The notes beneath the pieces were generated by a model that did not search any database, was not told the origin of the DNA, and saw only the letters and a program-made list of their open reading frames with translations. Below are positions 27,765 to 36,399 of a stretch of DNA of 64,000 bases, in pieces. The DNA lies in NCBI GenBank assembly GCA_025359105.1, contig JANYHK010000019.1:62001-126000 (forward strand). The letters run 5' to 3'. Numbering within the stretch: the stretch's first letter is position 1; every line of letters starts with the position of its first letter. The position numbers and the translations under genes were made by a program. This stretch comes from Myxococcales bacterium. GTDB lineage: Bacteria > Myxococcota_A > Polyangia > Polyangiales > Polyangiaceae.

Positions 27765-29147
27765 ATGGTACACTCGTCCGCGAAGCCCGCTACTCTGAGA
27801 GATCTCCCCGTGACCGCGACCGCCAGCCCGCAGCCGCCCAGCCAGCTCGGCCCCTACGAGGTCGGCTCGAAGATCGCAGGCGGCGGTATGGCGACGGTCT
27901 ACATCGGCCGCAAGATGGACGCCGGCAAGGAGCAGCTCGTCGCGCTGAAGGTCATCAAGGACGAGCTCGCCCAGGACGAGACGTTCATCCACATGTTCCT
28001 GGACGAGGCGAGGGTCCTCTCGCGCCTCAGTCATCCGAACATCATCGAGACCCTGGAGTACGGCGTCACCGGCGCCCACCGCTTCATCGCGATGGAGCTG
28101 CTCCTCGGTCGCTCGCTCATGGACGTGTGGGAGGCGCTGGCGTCGAAGGGGGAGCGCGTGCCTCTCGCCCTCGGGGCATGGATCTGCGCGCGCGTGGCCG
28201 ACGGGCTCGAGCACGCGCACACGCTGGTCGACGAAGACGGGCAGCAGCTCCACGTCATTCACCGCGACGTGAACCCCAGCAACATCTTCCTGGCGTTCGA
28301 CGGTCGGGTGAAGCTCATCGATTTCGGCCTCGCGAAGATGCGCAACCAGCGCGCGAAGACCGGCGACGGCATCGTGAAGGGGAAGGTGCCCTACCTGTCC
28401 CCCGAGCAGATCCTTCAGGATCAAGTCGACGGGCGGAGCGATCTCTACTCGCTCGGCACGACGCTGTGGGAGCTCGGCGCGGGCAAGCGACTCTTCAAAC
28501 GGGACAGCGACATCGCCACGATCGATGCGATCCGCCAGGCGAACGTCCCGAGGCTCACCGAGACGGTGCCCGACTACTCACCCGCGCTCTGGGCGATCGT
28601 CGAGCGATCGCTCCAGCCGAAGCCGGACGCGCGGTACCTCACCGCCGGCGCGATGGCCGCCGATCTCGACGCGTTCCTCGCGGCGCTCCCCGAAGCGCAG
28701 CGCCCGAGCGCGGCGACGCTCGACGGGTTCCTGGCGGGGCTCTTCGCCGGCGACCAAGCGCGGCAGACGGCGTGGCTGAAGGTCGCCAAGACCAAGACGG
28801 TTCGCGCGCAGACGATGCCGCCGCCTCTGGCGCTCCCCGAGGTGAAGAAGGGCGCCGGCGAGAACCCGTCGCCCGAGCGGGTCTCGTCGGTCGAGGTGAA
28901 GAGCCCGCCCGTCGAGGCCAAGAAGGCCCCGACCAAGAAGAAGGCGGGGGCGCGCGGAGCTCCGCCGTCCTCGCGCAAGCCGGCCGTCCAGGCAGGCGAG
29001 GCTTCCGCGCGTCCGCCGGCCAAGATTCCGCGCGCAGCGACGCCCACGCCGTCGTCGGCTGCGGCGGCGCGCGACAGGCAGCTGTGGACCTACGTGTCGA
29101 TCGCCCTGGTGGTTGCCCTGGCCGTCGCGGCGCTCGCGCTACGCTGA
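27765..29147 (+). CDS. Membrane-anchored Hanks-type Ser/Thr kinase
   Basis: 460 aa from ATG 27765; a GTG at 27810 is an equally credible start and leaves room for a promoter. Kinase domain about 30-300: GGGMATVY Gly loop, VALKVI lysine, HRDVNPSN catalytic loop (His166-Arg167-Asp168) and DFGLAKM. The usual catalytic-loop Lys is replaced by Asn, as in a common myxobacterial subgroup. A Lys/Ala/Pro-rich linker follows, and one terminal helix (about 437-458) anchors the protein, leaving almost nothing outside, so the signal is probably not a large periplasmic ligand domain. Followed by a convergent DUF6786-type gene. Confidence 0.92.
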   Translation: MVHSSAKPATLRDLPVTATASPQPPSQLGPYEVGSKIAGGGMATVYIGRKMDAGKEQLVALKVIKDELAQDETFIHMFLDEARVLSRLSHPNIIETLEYGVTGAHRFIAMELLLGRSLMDVWEALASKGERVPLALGAWICARVADGLEHAHTLVDEDGQQLHVIHRDVNPSNIFLAFDGRVKLIDFGLAKMRNQRAKTGDGIVKGKVPYLSPEQILQDQVDGRSDLYSLGTTLWELGAGKRLFKRDSDIATIDAIRQANVPRLTETVPDYSPALWAIVERSLQPKPDARYLTAGAMAADLDAFLAALPEAQRPSAATLDGFLAGLFAGDQARQTAWLKVAKTKTVRAQTMPPPLALPEVKKGAGENPSPERVSSVEVKSPPVEAKKAPTKKKAGARGAPPSSRKPAVQAGEASARPPAKIPRAATPTPSSAAAARDRQLWTYVSIALVVALAVAALALR

Positions 29148-29154
29148 GCCACCT

Positions 29155-30474
29155 TCATCGCGCGGCGACGGTCGTGAGAGAGATCCCGAGCGCCGATTTT
29201 GCCAGTACGTCGAGCGCGGTCTCGTCCCCCACCAGGTGCATCGTGCGGTGGGTGTGGACGAGCGATGCGCCGGGCGCGAGCGCGGCCGCGGGCGAGCTGG
29301 TTTCGAGCTCGTAGAAGCCCCCGAGCGAGGGCTTCCCGGGCTCGGTCGGGCCGTCGTTGTAGCTGTTGACGACGTCCCCCCCGAAGGGCTCCTTCTGAAT
29401 CTCCCACATGCTGTTCACGTAATCGGTGGCCGCCTTCGGCTTGTCGAAGTGAACGAGGGTGAGGAGGTGCGCGCTCGGGCTGTAGCTCCCGAGCATCGGC
29501 TTGGCGCGCGCCGGGCCGAGGCCGATCTTGCTCCGGTAGGTTCCGTCGCACGAGAAGACGAGGACCCCGTCCGCGTCGCGCACAGCCAGACGCTCGGCCG
29601 GGACCTTGCCGAAGTAGCGATCATTGACGATCTCGCCCCTTGCCGCGCGCTCGAACGGGACGACGACGCGCGTGTCGGGGCTCGGGTTGTACATGCCGAG
29701 AATCCAGACGCTGAGGAGGCCCTTGTCCTTCACCCACGGCGTCTTGCCGGCGTTGGTGATGCGGTTCTCGGTCTCGAAGGCAACCCACCCGACGCCGGCA
29801 GGGAGGCTCGCTCCGGCGCGCGCGCGCACGTCGTCCGCGGACAGGAGGCGCACGGTTCGGGTCACCTTCAGCGTGAAGACCGTGCCGGCGTAGCTTGTGA
29901 GTGTCATGTCGCGCTCGAAGGTGACCTGCGTGGCGGTCTGCGACTTCACCGGCCACTCGCCGAGCTGGAAGGCGGCGGGCGTCTGCCACTTGTCGAAGGC
30001 GAACGGGGCGCCCTTCGGGAAGTACAGGGCGAACTGACCGCCCTCGGGGCCGAGCCAGAAGCGATCCTCGCCGCCGTAGTTGTCGAACGGCGTCCCCGTC
30101 GCTCCCTTCTCGATGAACCCGCGGTGGACGAAGCCGAGGCTCGTGGCGCTCGGCCCGACCGCGCTGGTCATCACGCGCGCCTGGTAGGTCGGGGAGACGG
30201 CGACACGGCCGCCACCAGGGGAGGCGAGCACGACGACGGTGCCGCGCTTGGTGAGGAAAGCGACCTCTTCGTCGAACGTCGTCATGGGCTTGCTCGCAGC
30301 GCGGGCGGGGCTACTGGGGGTGGCGGGGGTGACCGGCGTGGACGCGGACGCGTCCAGGGCTGCAGCCGCCGGAGGGGTAGGGGGCGCGGAAGGCACCGCG
30401 GGCGAGGTTGGCGCGGGCCGAGAGGAGCACGCCGCCAGCAAAAATAGGCTCGAAACGGTCAGAATGAGCTTCAC
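29155..30474 (-). CDS. Lipoprotein resembling DUF6786 proteins
   Basis: 439 aa from GTG 30474, which begins directly on a lipoprotein signal (SLFLLAACSS). An Ala/Pro/Ser linker runs to about residue 60. The remainder looks like a beta-rich sugar-mutarotase-type fold with the striking NYGGEDRFWLGPEGGQ segment, which I associate with DUF6786 family proteins (recognition from memory). No enzymatic role is established for that family. It lies between two kinase genes, convergent with the first and divergent from the second (75-bp gap), without evidence of functional linkage. Confidence 0.8.
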   Translation of the reverse strand: MKLILTVSSLFLLAACSSRPAPTSPAVPSAPPTPPAAAALDASASTPVTPATPSSPARAASKPMTTFDEEVAFLTKRGTVVVLASPGGGRVAVSPTYQARVMTSAVGPSATSLGFVHRGFIEKGATGTPFDNYGGEDRFWLGPEGGQFALYFPKGAPFAFDKWQTPAAFQLGEWPVKSQTATQVTFERDMTLTSYAGTVFTLKVTRTVRLLSADDVRARAGASLPAGVGWVAFETENRITNAGKTPWVKDKGLLSVWILGMYNPSPDTRVVVPFERAARGEIVNDRYFGKVPAERLAVRDADGVLVFSCDGTYRSKIGLGPARAKPMLGSYSPSAHLLTLVHFDKPKAATDYVNSMWEIQKEPFGGDVVNSYNDGPTEPGKPSLGGFYELETSSPAAALAPGASLVHTHRTMHLVGDETALDVLAKSALGISLTTVAAR

Positions 30475-30549
30475 GACCGCCGAGGGTACCGCGGGTTCGC
30501 GCGCACGGAAGCGCAAACGCGCGAAGGTGCTAGGCTGCCCCCCGCGTAG

Positions 30550-31977
30550 ATGCGGGACGAAGAGCGCAAACCACCGGTCGAGATCGGCGAGGTCGTCGCC
30601 GGTAAGTACCGGGTCGACGCGGTGCTCGGCGCTGGCGGCATGGGCATCGTCGTCGCTGCAACGCACACCGCGATCGATCAGCGCGTGGCGCTGAAGTTCA
30701 TCCTGCCGGGCGCCCTCAAGGGGCCGGAGTCGGTCGAGCGGTTCCTGCGGGAGGCGAAGGCGAGCGTGCGCCTGAAGGGGGAGCACATCGCGCGTGTCTA
30801 CGATGTCGGAACGCTCGCGACCGGCGCGCCCTTCATCGTCATGGAGCTCCTCGAAGGCGCCGACCTCGCCAAGCTCGCGCGTCGGCAGGCGCCGCTCGCG
30901 GTGGCCGACGCGGCCGAGTACGTCCTGCAGGCGTGCGAGGCCCTCATCGAAGCGCACGCCAACGGGATCATCCACCGCGACCTGAAGCCGCAGAACCTCT
31001 TCGTGACCCGTCGGATGAACGGAACGCCGCTCGTGAAGGTTCTGGACTTCGGCATCTTCAAGGCGACGGGGCCTGCCGCGATAGGCCAGCTCTCCCTCAC
31101 CGACTCCACGGTGGTCCTGGGCTCGCCGCTCTACATGGCGCCCGAGCAGATGCGCGCTGCGCGCAACGCCGACGCGCGCAGCGACGTGTGGTCGCTCGGC
31201 GTCATCCTGTACGAGCTCCTCGCCGGGCGCGTCCCCTTCGACGGCGAGACCGTCACCGAGCTGTGCCTGAAGGTGACCACCGAGCCGCCCGATCCTCTCG
31301 TGAAGCTCCGCGACGGCCTGCCGGCAGACCTCGTCGAGATCGTGATGCGTTGCCTCGAGAAGACGCCGGCCAAGCGGTACGCCACCGTCGCGCAGCTGGC
31401 CGCCGCGCTCGAGCCGTTCTCGGCGAGCGCCCTGCGGGGCGCGCTGGACCGGCCGTGGCGCTCGCTCGTCGACACCGTCGACCAGGTGGGCATTGGCGCT
31501 GACTCCGTGCGCGCACCGAGCCAGGACAAGGCGGGGACAGGCGTGACCTGGGGCGCGACCGGGGCCGGCAGCAAGCCGCCGCCGGGCAAGCGCCGAGGCT
31601 TCGCCGGCGGTGTCGCGGTCGGCGTGGTGGCGTCGCTTGCCGCAGCCATCGGCGGGTACGTGGTCGCGACGCGGAAGCCGCCGCAGCCGGCGACGACCAT
31701 GGCGAGCGAGGCCCCCGCGCAGGCCAAGCCGCCGCCCATCGCCACGCCCGCGCCGCCGCCGCCTCCCGCGCTCGAGCCGAGCGCTCTACCTCTGGCCAGC
31801 GCAGCCGCGAGCGCGCCGGCTCCCGCCCTGCGCCCGCCGCCGAGCCCCCATCTGCGTCCGAAGCCCGCCGGTGCGCCCGCGGTGCCGCCCATTCCTGCGG
31901 TGCCGCTTCCGCCGGCCACCGTCGCGCCTGCCTCGCCGACGCCCGCTTCGCCCAACGGCGCGCCGATCCTGAATTGA
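30550..31977 (+). CDS. Membrane-anchored Hanks-type Ser/Thr kinase
   Basis: 475 aa from ATG 30550. Complete kinase domain: GAGGMGIVV Gly loop (about 26-34), VALKFI lysine, HRDLKPQN (His142, Asp144, Lys146), DFGIFKAT and the GSPLYMAPEQ activation segment, all canonical. After residue about 285 comes a linker, one transmembrane helix (about 355-375, GGVAVGVVASLAAAIGGYVV) and an approximately 100-residue Pro/Ala-rich tail predicted outside the inner membrane. Myxobacteria carry dozens of such kinases; its target is unknown. The PEGA protein gene begins 27 bp later and may be co-transcribed. Confidence 0.94.
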   Translation: MRDEERKPPVEIGEVVAGKYRVDAVLGAGGMGIVVAATHTAIDQRVALKFILPGALKGPESVERFLREAKASVRLKGEHIARVYDVGTLATGAPFIVMELLEGADLAKLARRQAPLAVADAAEYVLQACEALIEAHANGIIHRDLKPQNLFVTRRMNGTPLVKVLDFGIFKATGPAAIGQLSLTDSTVVLGSPLYMAPEQMRAARNADARSDVWSLGVILYELLAGRVPFDGETVTELCLKVTTEPPDPLVKLRDGLPADLVEIVMRCLEKTPAKRYATVAQLAAALEPFSASALRGALDRPWRSLVDTVDQVGIGADSVRAPSQDKAGTGVTWGATGAGSKPPPGKRRGFAGGVAVGVVASLAAAIGGYVVATRKPPQPATTMASEAPAQAKPPPIATPAPPPPPALEPSALPLASAAASAPAPALRPPPSPHLRPKPAGAPAVPPIPAVPLPPATVAPASPTPASPNGAPILN

Positions 31978-32004
31978 CGCGTGAAGTAGGTTAAGCTCGC
32001 CCGC

Positions 32005-32967
32005 GTGCATCGTCGCGCGCTCGGTATCGCTCTCGCCGTGGCGCTCGCGCTCGGCGCACCGGCGGCGCGCGCCGAGGACGCCGAGTCGCTCGTCACACGC
32101 GGCCTAGAGCTGCGCGTTCAGGGCAAGGACGACCAGGCCCTCGTGCTCTTCAAGCGCGCCGACGAGCTCGCGCCGTCGCCCCGCACGCGCGCGCAGGTCG
32201 CGCTGGCGGAGCAGGCGCTCGGGATCTGGGTGCCGGCCGAGGCGCACCTCTCCGCGGCGCTCGCCGCGAAGGGCGACGCGTGGATCGAGAAGAACCGCGC
32301 CGCGCTGGCCGGAGCGCTCGACGTCGTGAAGCAGCACGTGGGCACCCTCGAGGTGCTCGGCGGCGCGCCGGGCGCGGAGGTCGTCGTCGACGGCGCGCCG
32401 GTCGGGGTCCTCCCCATGACGGCGCCGTGGCGGATCGAGGTGGGGCGTCGCTCGCTCGAGATCCGCGCGCGCGGCTACCACTCCGCGTCGCGCGCCACCG
32501 AGATCGTCGCCGGCCGCACGACGCGCGAGACGATCGAGCTGGTGCGCGAGGAGGCTCGCCCCGCGCCGGCCGCCGGCGGGTCGCCGCCGACCACGCACAT
32601 CGTGATGCAGCCCGATCCAGGCTCCACCCAGCGAACGGTGGGGTGGATCGGGGTAGGCACCGGCGCGGCGCTCCTCGCGACCGGCGTGATCGGCCTCGTG
32701 GCGCGGCAGAGCGCGGTGTCGAGCTACAACGACGACGCCGCGTGCCCTGGACGCGGCAGCGCGCAGCAGCCGACGTCGTGCCAGGACTACGTCTCGAGCG
32801 CGAACTCGTGGCGGACGATCTCGATCATCGGCTTCATCGGGGGCGGCGTGCTCAGCGCCGGCGGCATCGTGCTCGTCGCCACGGCGCCGTCCGCGAAGCC
32901 GACGACGCTGGCCCGCGCGGCGTGTGGTCCGGCGGGCCTCGGTCTCGGTTGCGTCGGGGAATTCTAG
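32005..32967 (+). CDS. Exported PEGA-domain protein
   Basis: 320 aa from GTG 32005. Signal peptide of about 23 residues (ending AARAED), a helical TPR-like region (about 25-110), then a PEGA-type beta domain (about 112-175: GTLEVLGGAPGAEVVVDG, VLPMTAPWRIEVGRRSLEIRARGY). Two hydrophobic helices near the C-terminus (about 213-233 and 273-297) flank a loop with two Cys. This architecture is common in myxobacteria, often next to Ser/Thr kinases, as here. Likely an envelope structural or binding protein; precise role unknown. Its end lies 16 bp from a convergent lipoprotein gene. Confidence 0.85.
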   Translation: MHRRALGIALAVALALGAPAARAEDAESLVTRGLELRVQGKDDQALVLFKRADELAPSPRTRAQVALAEQALGIWVPAEAHLSAALAAKGDAWIEKNRAALAGALDVVKQHVGTLEVLGGAPGAEVVVDGAPVGVLPMTAPWRIEVGRRSLEIRARGYHSASRATEIVAGRTTRETIELVREEARPAPAAGGSPPTTHIVMQPDPGSTQRTVGWIGVGTGAALLATGVIGLVARQSAVSSYNDDAACPGRGSAQQPTSCQDYVSSANSWRTISIIGFIGGGVLSAGGIVLVATAPSAKPTTLARAACGPAGLGLGCVGEF

Positions 32968-32983
32968 CGAACGAGCCGCGCCG

Positions 32984-34234
32984 TCACTTCGTGACGGTCT
33001 TGCATCCCAGAACGATGGAGATGGTGCCCTTCGTGTCGGCCTTCACGGTGTTGCAGTCGGTGCCGTGGAGGATGACCTTGGTCGGGTTCGCCGGATCGTC
33101 GTACGTCCAGCCATTGGCCGGATCCTGCACGAGGTCGTGGGGCTTGCCGCTGCTGTCGGTGTAGACGACGTTGACCTGCGTAGGGTCGACCGTCCCGGTC
33201 TTCGACTTGTCGAGGAGGTACTCGCAGCTCGCGACCTGACCGCGGATCTTGTTGATCGCGGCGATGAACTCCGCCGTGAGCTGCGCGGCCGTCTTGTTCC
33301 CCGGCGTCACCTGGAAGTGGCAGACGTTGGCGACGTTCGCGTTCTCGTTCGGGTTGCAGCCGGCCGGCGCGGTGCCGCCGGCGTTCGCGATCGCGCCCAT
33401 GAACGCGGGATCGTAGGACTGCGTGTCGCCCGACGGGAAGTCGCCGATGCCGACGGCGAAGGTCAACGTGCCCTGCCCGAGCGCTGCCGCGGCCAGGGCC
33501 GCGGCGTTCGCCGCCTTGAAGTTCTGATCGCTCGGCACGCCGTCGGTCATGAAGACGAAGACCTTCTTGCCGTTGGCGGGAACCGGCGCAGCGGGCTTGT
33601 AGGCGTTGAGCTCGGCGTACGCGCCGGACATCGCCGCCTGCGAGGGCGTGCCGTCCTTGGGTGAGGTGCCGTCGATGCGCCCGCGAAGCGCATCGTGGTG
33701 CGGCCCGTCGACGTTGCCGATCGCCACGTCGTTGTTCTGCGGGTACGGACCGTTGCAGAGCCCCAGGAAGTTGCAGCTCTGGTCGTTCTGATCGGAGAAG
33801 ACGAACATCCCCATCGCGAACGCTGGATCGTTCTGTGACTTCACGTCGTCGAAGATCGCGTCGAGCGCGGGGACGACGGCCTTCCACTTCTGGTTCGGGT
33901 TGTTGGTCGCCGGGTCGTGGTCCATGCTCCCCGAGCCGTCGAGCGCGATGAGCATGTACACCGGCGCGCGGGACGCGCTCGCCGTGGCCTTCGCGCAGCC
34001 CCCGTCGCCGAGGCTGCCGCTGCTCGACGTTCCGCCGTCGCCGAAGAGGCCGCTGCTCGCGCCGCTGGAGCTCGTGCCGCTGGAGCTCGCGCCGCTGGAG
34101 CCGCTGGAGCCGCTCGACCCGCTGCTGGAGTTGAAGCCGCTTCCATCCTTTGAGCCGCTGCACCCTTGTGCGGCGGGCAAGAAGGCGGCGACCGCCAGCG
34201 ACAGGGTGAAGACCGACACGACGCTCTTGTTCAT
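32984..34234 (-). CDS. von Willebrand A-domain lipoprotein
   Basis: 416 aa from ATG 34234. Lipobox AAQGC with Cys25, then an approximately 55-residue Ser/Gly linker. The VWA domain starts near residue 92 and has a complete metal-ion-dependent adhesion motif, DGSGS (Asp99-Ser103), with FMTDGVPS further on as the second metal loop. Such domains bind protein ligands through a divalent cation. The C-terminal half carries several Cys pairs. Expected on the cell surface. The 245-bp upstream region to 34479 contains no gene and no clear control element. Confidence 0.87.
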   Translation of the reverse strand: MNKSVVSVFTLSLAVAAFLPAAQGCSGSKDGSGFNSSSGSSGSSGSSGASSSGTSSSGASSGLFGDGGTSSSGSLGDGGCAKATASASRAPVYMLIALDGSGSMDHDPATNNPNQKWKAVVPALDAIFDDVKSQNDPAFAMGMFVFSDQNDQSCNFLGLCNGPYPQNNDVAIGNVDGPHHDALRGRIDGTSPKDGTPSQAAMSGAYAELNAYKPAAPVPANGKKVFVFMTDGVPSDQNFKAANAAALAAAALGQGTLTFAVGIGDFPSGDTQSYDPAFMGAIANAGGTAPAGCNPNENANVANVCHFQVTPGNKTAAQLTAEFIAAINKIRGQVASCEYLLDKSKTGTVDPTQVNVVYTDSSGKPHDLVQDPANGWTYDDPANPTKVILHGTDCNTVKADTKGTISIVLGCKTVTK

Positions 34235-34479
34235 CGAGGACAATTTGCGCGCATTGGCTACATGGCGCAAGCACTTGCACCATGCAGGGACGCGCTTGAA
34301 ATGTCGCTGGGCGTCGCGCCACCGAGTGCCTCGCCGAGTCCCGTCGTGCGAGGAAACGGGCACTTGGGGGCTCGGAAACCCGCCAAGGTCTGCTCTCGGC
34401 GAAAAGATCCAGTCTCGCCACGCGAGGGCGCGACGAGAAGCCCCACCGAAGCGCCGCACAGGGTGGTAGGGCTTTCGCA

Positions 34480-34647
34480 ATGCCGCAACCTCACGATCGC
34501 GTGCGCACGGTCCTCGTGGGCGTCGCGATCATCGCCGTCGTTGCGTCGCTCGCCGCCTACTTCGCGTGGCGCGCCGGCCAGGACGCCCGCAACAGCGCCG
34601 CCGCACCAGCGACGAGCGTGCCCGCAAAGGGCGTCGCCAGTCCCTGA
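34480..34647 (+). CDS. Small single-pass membrane protein
   Basis: 55 aa, ATG 34480 to TGA 34647. A short basic N-terminus (MPQPHDRVRTV) is followed by one hydrophobic helix (about residues 10-27) and an Ala/Ser-rich hydrophilic tail. Reading frame and composition look coding, but the ribosome-binding site is weak (GGTAGGG about 10 nt upstream). It is convergent with the AI-2E-family permease gene, which ends 6 bp away. No recognised family. Confidence 0.55.
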   Translation: MPQPHDRVRTVLVGVAIIAVVASLAAYFAWRAGQDARNSAAAPATSVPAKGVASP

Positions 34648-34653
34648 AGCGTT

Positions 34654-35685
34654 CTAGCTCGCGCCCGCGTTCGCGCCCGCGTTCGCGGTATCGGTGCTCC
34701 GCATCTCGGCCCGGATGCGCCCGGCGACGAACAGGAACGGGAACGAGACGAACAGCCCGACGAACCCGAGCAGGTGCTCCCACAAGAGCAAGCTGACGAT
34801 GAGGACGAAGCCCGGCAGCTGCACGTGGCGCGCGGTGAGGCGCGGGTTCAGGTAGTAGGCCTCGATCTTGTGCAGGATGGCGGTGAGCGCGAGGAAGAGA
34901 CCGACGCCGAGCCAACCCTTCGCGTGGAACGCGAGGAGCGAGAGCACGACGCCCGATACCAAGTTGCCGATCACCGGCACGAGGCCGGAGACGAAGATCA
35001 GCACCATCAGGGAGGCGATGTGCGGGATGCCGAGGAGGATCAGGACCGGCAGCGTCAGCGCGGTGTTGCACGCGGCGACGATGAGCTGGAGCTGCACCGT
35101 CACGATGACGGAGTCGCAGAGGTGCCCGAGCCAGCGCGTCACCGTGCCGATGAGCGAGGCGGGGTTCATCGAGGCGCGTAGCTTCGTCAGGTGCTCCTCC
35201 TCGAGGAGGAACACGACGGCCAGGATGAAGCCCACCGTCGCGTAGACGAGGATGTGCCCGAGCGCCGACGCGTAGTGGAGCGCGCTCCCGCCGTAGTGCT
35301 TGGCGCCGTCGACGACCTTGTCGGTGTCGCCGAGGTGCTCGTGGACGCGGAGGTAGAGGGGGTGCTCGCGGAGCGCGGCGATCTTCTCGGGCCACGTGTC
35401 GCGCATCACGACGATTCCCCGCGCGGCGCGGCCGACGCCGAGGGCGATGGCCACCGCGACGCCGCCGAGGCCGGCGAAGACGACGGCGACGAGCGCGAGC
35501 TTGCGCGAGATGCCCGCCTTCCGTGACAGAAGGAGCGACGCCGCTCCGAGCATGCGCTCGAAGGCGACGAAGAAGACCAGCAGCGGCAAGAGGTCGCGAA
35601 AGACGACGAGGAGCCCCCCGAAGACGCCGATCGCGAGCACGCGCTTGACGGTCTTCTCCTCGAAGAATGCGGCGACTCGATCCAT
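34654..35685 (-). CDS. AI-2E transporter-family membrane protein
   Basis: 343 aa with about eight membrane helices. The AI-2E (PerM/TqsA) family pattern is visible: an N-terminal pair of helices, a polar stretch about residues 70-140, then TVGFILAVVFLLEEE, VTVQLQLIVAACNTALTLPVLILLGIPH and GLVPVIGNLVSGV, the usual conserved core. Despite the family name, most members have no proven autoinducer transport; some exchange Na+/H+. It lies in the inner membrane. Upstream of it, 16 bp away, is the end of a WYL regulator gene on the same strand, possibly co-transcribed. Confidence 0.9.
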   Translation of the reverse strand: MDRVAAFFEEKTVKRVLAIGVFGGLLVVFRDLLPLLVFFVAFERMLGAASLLLSRKAGISRKLALVAVVFAGLGGVAVAIALGVGRAARGIVVMRDTWPEKIAALREHPLYLRVHEHLGDTDKVVDGAKHYGGSALHYASALGHILVYATVGFILAVVFLLEEEHLTKLRASMNPASLIGTVTRWLGHLCDSVIVTVQLQLIVAACNTALTLPVLILLGIPHIASLMVLIFVSGLVPVIGNLVSGVVLSLLAFHAKGWLGVGLFLALTAILHKIEAYYLNPRLTARHVQLPGFVLIVSLLLWEHLLGFVGLFVSFPFLFVAGRIRAEMRSTDTANAGANAGAS

Positions 35686-35701
35686 GGGGGGCGAGGCTAC
35701 C

Positions 35702-36349
35702 TCACCTTCCCGCGGGCGCGTCCTCGATCTGGGCGTGCTCGATCCGATCGAGCTTGAACTGACGGGCCTGCGCCTTGTCGAGGTCGTCGCAGTTGATGAG
35801 CGTCTCGGTGCGCTCCATCACGACCGCGCGCACGCGGACGATGCGGCTGGTGACGACGCCGTCGGCGTCGCGGTAGCGGATGCGCATCGAGCGCCGCTCG
35901 AACCACGCCTGCTCCAAGACCTGGCGTACCTGCTTCGAGCCGGCGCGCGCAGGGATGCCCACCAGCTGCAGGGTGCTCATCTGCTGCGCGAGCTCGCGCT
36001 GACCGGCGGCGCCGAGGGCCGCGCGCACCTTGTCGAGCGCAGCCTCGATCGTCTCGGTAAAGGGGACGAGCCGCATCTCCGACACCCAGCGGCCGACGGC
36101 GACGAGCAGCGCCGCCTCGCGCGCGTTGAAGTTCACCGGGGGGAGCGAGTATGCGCGGTCGAGCGCGTAGCCGCCGCCGCGCCCGCGCTCGGCGTGGAGC
36201 GGCAGCTCGGCGTCGCGGAGCGCGTCGAGATCGCGGTAGATGGTGCGCACCGTGACGTCGAAGCGCTCGGCGAGGGCCTCCGCCGTCGTGCCCGTGCGAC
36301 GGCTGCGGAGGTGCTCGGCGATGGCGAAGAGGCGGGCCGTCCGGCGCAT
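35702..36349 (-). CDS. HTH-WYL transcriptional regulator (YafY/DeoR-like)
   Basis: 215 aa from ATG 36349. An N-terminal winged HTH (about residues 3-58: TAEALAERFDVTVRTIYRDLDALRDAELPL is the DNA-reading part) is followed by a WYL-type ligand domain (about 125-205) that binds nucleotides or other effectors in relatives. The gene is divergent from a GST-like gene with 50 bp between start codons, and that gap has two 11-bp direct repeats. Local control of itself and the GST-like gene is the simplest inference. Confidence 0.88.
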   Translation of the reverse strand: MRRTARLFAIAEHLRSRRTGTTAEALAERFDVTVRTIYRDLDALRDAELPLHAERGRGGGYALDRAYSLPPVNFNAREAALLVAVGRWVSEMRLVPFTETIEAALDKVRAALGAAGQRELAQQMSTLQLVGIPARAGSKQVRQVLEQAWFERRSMRIRYRDADGVVTSRIVRVRAVVMERTETLINCDDLDKAQARQFKLDRIEHAQIEDAPAGR

Positions 36350-36358
36350 CGAAGAAAC

Positions 36359-36380
36359 CTGACATAAGGCTGACAAAAAG
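36359..36380. promoter_or_regulatory. Tandem 11-bp repeats between WYL regulator and GST-like gene
   Basis: CTGACATAAGG (36359-36369) and CTGACAAAAAG (36370-36380) lie head to tail, one helical turn apart, in the 50-bp gap between divergent genes and just upstream of a GGAAGG ribosome-binding site. A likely binding site for the WYL regulator, by position only. Confidence 0.5.
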
Positions 36381-36399
36381 GGAAGGTAGCTTGACCCTC

